This document shows positions 57,701-64,000 of a DNA stretch of 64,000 bases, in pieces. Within the stretch, counting starts at the first letter, position 1; each line of letters opens with the position of its first letter. Source of the stretch: Fremontodendron californicum (taxonomy: Eukaryota > Streptophyta > Magnoliopsida > Malvales > Malvaceae); the NCBI GenBank assembly GCA_030761205.1, contig JAULJL010000039.1, positions 9,806,001 through 9,870,000 on the forward strand, read 5' to 3'. The translations under genes were made by a program, and so were the position numbers. Under the pieces are notes generated by a model that saw only the letters and a program-made list of their open reading frames with translations, did no database searches and had not been told where the DNA came from.

Positions 57701-59860
57701 AGTTTTCTAAAACTGGTTGTTGGAGTCAGAATGAGTTTTCTTTAAACTAATAATTTTCTGTTTTTATTTGAAAAAAGGAGGGGCTGATTGGAGTCATTAG
57801 CTACTGTTTTAGGTTGATTTCCATGTCATCCCTAGGATAAAAATTTATTTTACAAAGATCGGGTCATGGATAGTCAACCCAGGTTTTACAAAAATAGGAA
57901 AACTAGAGCCTTTTTAGAGGGGTGTCGGCTAAGGCTTTTTCCATCCAAAAATTCTAACTTTTTTTAAATCCGAGCCCAAAGTCAATCGTTTTTTTTTTAA
58001 AAATCCAATTTAAGTTTCTTTCAAAGGTAGTCGGATACCTTCTTTAGGTATAACGGATATCCTTACTTCAAGGGAGAAATATATCTTCATGCATTGCATA
58101 TTTAAAAATGTTTTCATTTAATTTGGCATAAAAACGTGCTTCTCGGTTTCCCAAACATTTGACGAGAATTAGTTCGTAATCTTTGTCGGGTTTTGCGGGG
58201 AGGTTAAGAAATTATTCAACGCACGTGGTTATGAAATCACAAGGCATGGATTTTGTTTTATTCGGAATCATATAAATGTCATATGAAAGAATTATTTTCC
58301 AAGCTTTGCCGGGTTTGCCAAGGAGTACAGTAATATTTTTTGAGATATGCCATTTATGTAATTCTTCACATGAGAAATCAATTTCAAAATGATTATGTGT
58401 GCATGTTTTATGATATCTATATTTGCCATTTTAATCATGAAAATTTCATGTACATGAATATTCCATGATAATGTCATTTTTATGACTAATGTTTGTGTCA
58501 TATATGCCATGTTAATATTTGTCATGACATTAAATGTTTGCCATGATAAGCATGCCATGTCATTAACTCTTTTGCCATGTCATTAATTCTTTTACCATGT
58601 CATGATTTATTTTGCTATGCCATAATAAGATTTTGCCATGTCAAGCATGTTATGTCATTAATTCTTTTGCCATGTCATAATAGGATTTGCCATGGCATTA
58701 ATTCTTTTGGCCATGTCATTTAGATTTTGCCATGTCAAGCATGCCATGTCATTAATTCTTTTACCATGTCATGATTTATTTTGCTATGCTATAATAAGAT
58801 TTTGCCATGTCAAGCATGTGATGTCATTAATTCTTTTGCCATATCATTAATCCTTTTGGCACATCATTTAGATTTTGCCATGTCAGGCATGCCATGTCAT
58901 TAATTATTTTACTATGTCATAATTTATTTTTCTATATCATAATAAGATTTTGCCATGTCAAGCATGCCATGTCATTAATTCTTTTGCCATGTCATAATAG
59001 GATTTTCCATGTCATTAATTCTTTTGGCCATGTCATTTAGATTTTGCCATGTCAAGCATGCCATGTCATTAATTCTTGTACTATGTCATAAAAAATGTTT
59101 GTCATGCCATGATAAATATGCCTGTTTGTTTAATTTTTATTTTAGTAATATTTTTTCATATTCATGATCTTTTTTTTTATGATTTTAAAATACATGAAAA
59201 ATAAATAAGACTTTTTTCATAAAACAAGATTATTCCCGAGTTAAAATAATTCATGAATCCTCTTCTGGGTCTGCAGGGGAGGATATCATCAATTATCATT
59301 AATGATGGAATATCTTTTTTTTCAAAAACAATGATGATTCAAAGAATTTTTAGAATAAAGGAAAATTTCCATGTTTTGTCGAGTTTTTCGAAAAATATGA
59401 AAAATTTTATGTTAATAAATTTCGGATCATTTTCAAATAAATGTTTTTTTTAAGAGAATTATTTATAAACACCAAATTTAAAACCGACTTTTACCGAGAT
59501 TCGAGATAACACACGATTAATAAGGTACCGTTTTATACAGGCGTTGTGGGGGTGCTAGTCCCTCCCCACACGTAACCGACTCCTGAACCTGCACTTGTTT
59601 TCTCTAGTTCAAAACGCAGACTTCAAAATTGATTTTAAAAAAATTAATTTTAAAATGTTTTATAAAAATCGGTTTTAATAGGTGACCAATCACACCTAGC
59701 CAAAAAAAGATTGGTGGCGACTCCATTTATTTTTTGAGGTTGTTTTCAAACCCTCGATCTTTATTTAAGAGGAATTAAATAGTCTTTTTCTCTATTATTT
59801 CCCCAATGTCACACTTAATGAGCGATGTCCCGCGATGGGGCATTCGACTTGATTGCGACA
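54751..59860 (+). repeat. Element C 3' LTR
   Basis: The LTR runs from TGTAGACACC to ATTGCGACA, 5,110 bp. It shares the overall plan with the LTRs of A and B but is strongly diverged. The 150-bp units are at about 55480-56080. A CATGTCATTAATTCTTTTGC tandem zone is at 58540-59110. The conserved block GTGGGGGTGCTAGTCCCTCC is near 59545. A perfect TGGCGACTCCA lies at 59715-59725. No gene is supported. The flanking bases at 59861-59865 are AATAG; the other target copy cannot be identified because the 5' end is lost. Confidence 0.85.
58540..59110. repeat. CATGTCAT-type tandem repeats in element C LTR
   Basis: Units of about 20-25 bp built on TTTTGCCATGTCATTAATTC, and longer units of about 75-100 bp, recur with rearrangement. 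A sparser version of the same motif is in B's LTR at 43860-44120. Confidence 0.8.
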
Positions 59861-60583
59861 AATAGTATAAATCAAAATATAAAATTGACACTTTTCAATC
59901 AAATATTAACATGCAAATAGCTTTTCAATTTTGAATTTAAAAATTTTAACCTTAAAATATTCATTAGAACCAAATAGCTCAAACTCAAAGACCGAAAGAC
60001 CGTAAATCATCATACTCTAAATTATTCAATAAGAGAATTGTTTACATACTTGTTTCATTTTATACCACCTCTGTCTTCTTCCTCCCTTGTTCTCAATCCC
60101 TTTAATATATTTACATTGATACTTTGTTGTCTAGTCCCACTTTTTTTAGCATTTAACTCCCCATTCTTGTTGTTTCTCTTTCTGTAATTCTTTTCTTTTT
60201 CTTTATGAAGCATTTGACTTCCTTAAGATATGAGCTTATATTCATTAATGATTCCATATTTGGAGGGGAAAAAACTTTCATCATGTGTCTAGTCGTGTCT
60301 GGACATTTCCAAACGTATCTTGATCAGATTTTAATTGTGTCTGATTTTATATTTATTTTTTATGTGTCTTCATGTGTCCAACATGTATTTCGTTGTATCG
60401 AAATCATATCTGTATTAGACACGTGTCCGATACTTTAACACTTATAAAGTTAAGTTATTATAGATCAAATTAAATACTACAATTAATTTTTAAATATATT
60501 CCTCTTAGTTGGCGAAGCATGACCAAAAATTGATGCTTTTTTTTAATTGCTTTTGAAAAACGCCTATTTATTAAATTCAGTTT
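59861..60583. other. Intergenic DNA, no gene seen
   Basis: AT-rich sequence between the LTR of C and the MITE. A stretch at 60275-60430 has several GTGTC or GACAC words (such as CATGTGTCTAGTCGTGTCTG) and may be a relic of an old element, but no structure could be defined. No open frame looks like a gene. Confidence 0.5.
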
Positions 60584-60591
60584 GTTGAGTC

Positions 60592-61019
60592 TAGGGCTGT
60601 AATCGAGCCGAGCTCGAATACTGAAAAGCTCGAGCTCGATTCGAAACTTGAGGCTCGAAGCTCGGTTCGAGCTTGATCGAGTATCATTTTTTAAGCTCGA
60701 GCTCGGCTCGAGATAAGATCGAACTGTTCGAGCTCGACTCGATTAGGCTCGTTTATATACTCGAGCTCGAATTAAGGGTTTTTAAGTATGTATATATATA
60801 TTAAGGGTAAAATAGTAAATTAATAATAAAAATATTATAAATAAAAAAAGCTCGATTAGGCTCGCGAGCTGCTCGAATCGGGTATTAAGATACTCGAACT
60901 CGGCTCGCTCGATAGCTCGAGCTGCTCGAGCTCGGCTCGATAATGACCGAATCGAATTCGAGTTTTTTCGAGTCGAACTCGAGTAGCTTGCGAGCACAGG
61001 TGTCTCGTTTACACCCCTA
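60592..61019. mobile_element. hAT-type MITE
   Basis: The 428-bp element starts TAGGGCTGTAATCGAG; its other end in reverse complement reads TAGGGGTGTAAACGAG (two mismatches in 16). It is flanked by the perfect 8-bp duplication GTTGAGTC (60584-60591 and 61020-61027). The interior is packed with GCTCGAGCTCG palindromes and has no coding capacity. Eight-bp duplications and TAGGG termini are typical of hAT elements. Confidence 0.85.
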
Positions 61020-61027
61020 GTTGAGTC

Positions 61028-61337
61028 CGATAGTGACTCCATTTTAATATGTATTCTTTTTGGTTATGGTTACAGACAATGACTTAATCAAAGATCGAAA
61101 ACTAATTTTTTATCAAGTAAATTATTGAACGTCCGTCTCCTATACAAAAATAAATAAATAAATGCGTTAATCGGTGTATTGAACTTATAAATTTAATATT
61201 ATTTGATTTATTAAGGGATTGCCTCTTGTTAGTTCTACAAATTCTATATTGTTGGGTGTTTCTTTGGTCCATTTAATCAAAATTATCCAAATTTCTATCC
61301 CAAGTTTTTCCTCTAAGAAACTGCAAAATAACCAGTG
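61028..61337 (+). promoter_or_regulatory. Upstream region of the GDSL gene
   Basis: About 310 bp between the MITE and the GDSL start codon. A TATA-like TATAAATT lies at 61186-61193, about 150 bases before the ATG, a plausible core promoter. The MITE insertion means any more distant native promoter elements are displaced by 436 bp. Confidence 0.4.
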
Positions 61338-64000
61338 ATGGCTTCTGGTATTCTTTTTCTCAAGAAATGGCTGCCATGGAGATTTGTTTTCTCTCTAGTT
61401 TTTGGCATTAGCTCTTTCTTGAACGTTATTCCAAGCAATTATGCACATAATAATATTCTTAGCACTTGCAAGTTCGATGCCATCTATCAGCTCGGGGATT
61501 CGATATCAGATACGGGTAATTTTATTCGAGAGAACCCTTCATCTGTGTTTGCTAGGTTACCTTATGGCGAAACCTTCTTCAAGAAGGCAACCGGTAGATG
61601 CTCCAATGGCTTGTTAATGATTGATTATCTAGGTAAACAAATCTTTTCCTATGTTTATTATTCTTTAGATTTTGGATTAATTAATTGTCAATTGGATGAT
61701 GATTATTGATTACATTGTATTATTATATCAATTCAGATTTTTCAAAAAATAACCAAATAACAAAAAATAAGTTAATTTTTCAAAAATCATTTTTCACGAA
61801 ACAAGCGGATTGACCCTTAATTTGTACATTTGAACAGCACAATCTGCTGAAATTCCTTTTCTTGACGCCTACTTAAACAAGGATGGATTATTTGACAATG
61901 GAGTTAACTTTGCGGTTGCCGGAGCTACTGCCTTGTATGGGGAAGTTGTATCTAAGAGAAACGTTTCCTTTCTGCCTAGCAACACATCTCTAAGTGAACA
62001 ACTTGACTGGATGTTTAGCTATTTCAATACAATTTATCACAGTCACAAAGGTTAGCATCTCATCTCTCCTAACAACTTTCTAGCAATAATGAATTCGGTT
62101 GGTATAGTCCTATTTTAATAAAAAATAGATAAATTTATCTTAGCAAAAATAATTTTTTTCAGATACTACCTTATACTGACGGAAGAAAAATAAACCGTCA
62201 GTATATATCATATCCATACTGATGGATAATGATAGTCTGTCAGTAAAAGATAGGATCTATACCGAAAGATAATTCAGGTGTAGGTATATATTGTGTCTAT
62301 ACTAACGGTTATTAACATCCGTCAGTATAGAGTATGGTTATATCGACGGTTTTTGGTAGTCCATCAATAAAAATAGGATCTATACTGACAGATCTATACT
62401 AACGGTTATTAACATCGGTTAGTATAGAGTATGGTTATACAAACGATTTTTGGTAGTCCATCAGTAAAAATAGGATCTATACAGACAGATAAATGAGGCA
62501 TAGATATATGTTGCATCTATTTTGATGGTACCTAAAATCCGTCAGTAAATCACGATTTTGACCGTCAATATAAGTGTGCATCAGTACATGGAATTTTTTT
62601 TAGTGAAAAGTGCGTTATAAACTAAAATGTTTTATGTTTGATGTTTTGACAGATTGTTTCAAGAAAAATGAAAGAGCTCTTTTCATGGTTGGGGAGATAG
62701 GAGGAAATGACTATAACTATGCCTTTTTCGGTGGAAAAACCTTGGAGGAGGTTAAGCCCATGGTGCCTGAGGTAGTCAAAACAATAAAATATGCTGTCAA
62801 AGTAAGTTTTTCTTAAAGAAACAATTGATTCTATCACTTCTATTCAAAGATTTAAATTGCGGATGCAAATATGTTTTCCATCGCATGGCATTTATCGCGG
62901 TTACGGATATAATGAATACTATGACGGTCAGTAAATACCAACAACGAAATAAACTGATATCATAAAATAATGATAATAACGTTACGTTACGACCGCTATT
63001 TAAAGCTCTACTTCTACTAATTCTAACCCTGTTTCTCATTCTTTCTGTGTAGACAGTTATCAGATATGGTGCTACTCGGCTAATTGTCCCTGGAAACTTC
63101 CCCATAGGCTGCTTGCCTATATATCTCACTAAACTTCAAACAAATGATACTACTGCTTATGATGAACTTCATTGTCTTAAGGAGTTGAATCACTTCTCAA
63201 TTTATCATAACGATCTTCTCCAACAAGCCATTGATGAGCTAAAAGAAGAATATCCCAATGTGATCATCGTCTATGGGAACTACTACAATGCATTCCAGTG
63301 GATTTTGAGCAAAGCTGATTTGCTTGGTATGTCTAATTTCTTTGCATTCATAGTCAGAGATTTAAATTGTGGTCGCAAGATACATTTTCAGTCGTGTCAC
63401 GTTTATTGCAGTTGTGAACATAAAAAATGTTATCCCTGTTAATTATACGGTAAATATCGACGGCGAAAAAAGCCAAAACCGTAAAATAACGACCGTAACA
63501 TCGCGTTGCGACCGCTATTTAAATCTTGTTCATAATAAGTTTGAGGTAGTGCCATGCATGGATTTAAATAGTGACCGCAACACAACATTACTGTTGCTAT
63601 TTTGTGATTTCGACTCCTTCAGTCGTCGATATTTATCGTAATTGATCGCAGTAGCATTCATTACGACCGCAATCGCAATTAACGCAATACAACCGAAAAC
63701 GCGTCCGCGACCGTAATTTAAATCCCTAGTGCCATGAATTGTTATATTCATGGTCTAAGTATTTTGAAACATCATCAGGTTTTGATCCAACATCATTACA
63801 AAAGGCTTGTTGTGGGATTGGAGGTGAATACAATTTTGATCTTTCAAGAGGCTGTGGAGATCCGGAAGTAACAGTATGTTTAAACCCTGATGAACGAGTG
63901 AGTTGGGATGGAGTTCATTTGACACAAAGGGCTTACGAATTAATGGCAACATGGCTCATCCGCGACATCCATTCGCAACTTCAATGCCAATACAATATTG
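61338..64000 (+). CDS. GDSL esterase/lipase, acetylajmalan-esterase-like (3' end beyond window)
   Basis: This is a secreted SGNH/GDSL serine hydrolase of plant type. Exons: 61338-61632, 61838-62050, 62653-62801, 63053-63326 and 63779-64000 (continuing), all with GT-AG introns that keep one frame, giving 384 codons before the edge. The family is usually about 370-395 residues, so the end is near. A hydrophobic N-terminal signal (about residues 10-30) precedes the block I nucleophile Ser in YQLGDSISDTGN. Block II Gly is in VNFAVAGATAL, block III is GEIGGNDYNY, and the Asp and His of block V are in SWDGVHLT. The whole catalytic set is present with no break, so the gene looks functional. By memory of the family it is closest to the acetylajmalan/sinapine esterase branch; the substrate cannot be told from sequence. 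Introns 2-4 carry miniature transposons. Confidence 0.92.
62139..62605. mobile_element. CACTA-like MITE in GDSL intron 2
   Basis: The right end in reverse complement reads CACTAAAAAAAATTCC, a CACTA-type terminus. The left end (CTTAGCAAAAATAATTTTTT) is a poor match. The interior has many direct and inverted copies of ACTGACGG / CCGTCAGT, typical of subterminal transposase-binding repeats. No coding capacity and no target duplication could be fixed. It lies about 45 bp upstream of the exon 3 acceptor. Confidence 0.5.
62848..63005. mobile_element. MITE copy 1, GDSL intron 3
   Basis: It begins ATTTAAATTGCGGATGC and ends GTTACGACCGCTATTTAAA. The termini are inverted repeats of the TTTAAAT-GCGGTCG type shared with the two copies in intron 4. 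The flanking duplication is not clear. Confidence 0.6.
63358..63525. mobile_element. MITE copy 2, GDSL intron 4
   Basis: It begins AGATTTAAATTGTGGTCGC and ends TTGCGACCGCTATTTAAATC, about 168 bp. It has the same terminal inverted repeats and a similar interior (GTAAATATCGACGG) to copies 1 and 3. Confidence 0.65.
63557..63726. mobile_element. MITE copy 3, GDSL intron 4 (Mutator-like)
   Basis: A 170-bp element with termini GGATTTAAATAGTGACCGC and, at the other end, GCGACCGTAATTTAAATCC. It is flanked by the direct repeat TAGTGCCATG (63547-63556 and 63727-63736). A 9-10 bp duplication points to a Mutator-type transposase. Confidence 0.75.

Larger units (their letters stand above)
44856..59860 (+). 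mobile_element. Element C (Tat/Ogre), 5'-truncated, divergent copy
   Basis: The order is gag, protease with G-patch, intron, RT, RNase H, second RNase H, damaged integrase, 3' UTR with arrays, polypurine tract, 3' LTR. Its 3' LTR is clearly more divergent from those of A and B than they are from each other. The primer site, leader and ORF1 are missing: about 60 bases after the end of B's LTR the sequence is already at the gag start. It is the oldest-looking of the three copies. Confidence 0.85.

Noticed and set aside
60275..60430. Element relic with repeated GTGTC words
   Set aside because: No terminal repeats, duplication or coding sequence could be defined; described only as intergenic DNA.

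Overview
The window is plant nuclear DNA from a eudicot-type genome. It is AT-rich and almost entirely occupied by nested Ty3/gypsy LTR retrotransposons. The only host gene is a split GDSL esterase/lipase gene at the right edge. No bacterial, CRISPR, rRNA or tRNA features were seen. All alignments were made by eye between copies inside the window, so percentages and family names below the clade level are approximate.

Layout. (1) 1-6235 (+): the 3' part of an Athila-type element. It has a long open Gag-protease-integrase frame that lacks reverse transcriptase and RNase H, then a non-coding tail, a polypurine tract and a 1.47-kb 3' LTR. (2) 6236-6812 (+): a fragment of a Tat/Ogre-type element (called B) holding its leader and the first 22 codons of gag. 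(3) 6813-29977 (-): a structurally complete 23.2-kb Tat/Ogre element (called A). It has two LTRs of about 5.16 kb, a tRNA-Arg-like primer binding site, the Ogre ORF1, gag, protease with G-patch, an intron, RT, a degenerate RNase H, a second (archaeal-like) RNase H, integrase and a polypurine tract. The 5-bp target duplication CAACT flanks it, and it lies inside the gag of B. (4) 29978-44855 (+): the rest of B (gag to integrase, 3' UTR, polypurine tract, 3' LTR). (5) 44856-59860 (+): a third, older and more divergent Tat/Ogre copy (called C). It starts abruptly at gag, has lost the RT catalytic motif and the integrase zinc finger, and ends in its own 3' LTR. (6) 59861-61337: intergenic DNA with one hAT-type MITE. 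(7) 61338-64000 (+): the first five exons of an acetylajmalan-esterase-like GDSL hydrolase gene, with miniature transposons in introns 2, 3 and 4.

History inferred from the nesting: B inserted first. The Athila-type element landed in its leader and A landed in its gag. C is separated from B by only one LTR, so B and C either form a recombined tandem or B truncated C. All three Tat/Ogre copies are broken by stops and frameshifts, many of the C-to-T type expected of methylated, silenced DNA. None is a plausible autonomous element now.

Most worth a second look: the RT-less but still open Athila-type frame; a short intron between protease and RT conserved in all three Tat/Ogre copies, whose donor overlaps the stop codon of the gag-protease frame; unrelated satellite-like arrays at the same 3' UTR position in each copy; a tRNA-Arg primer-site-like 11-mer kept inside the LTRs; and a cluster of related MITEs in the GDSL introns.
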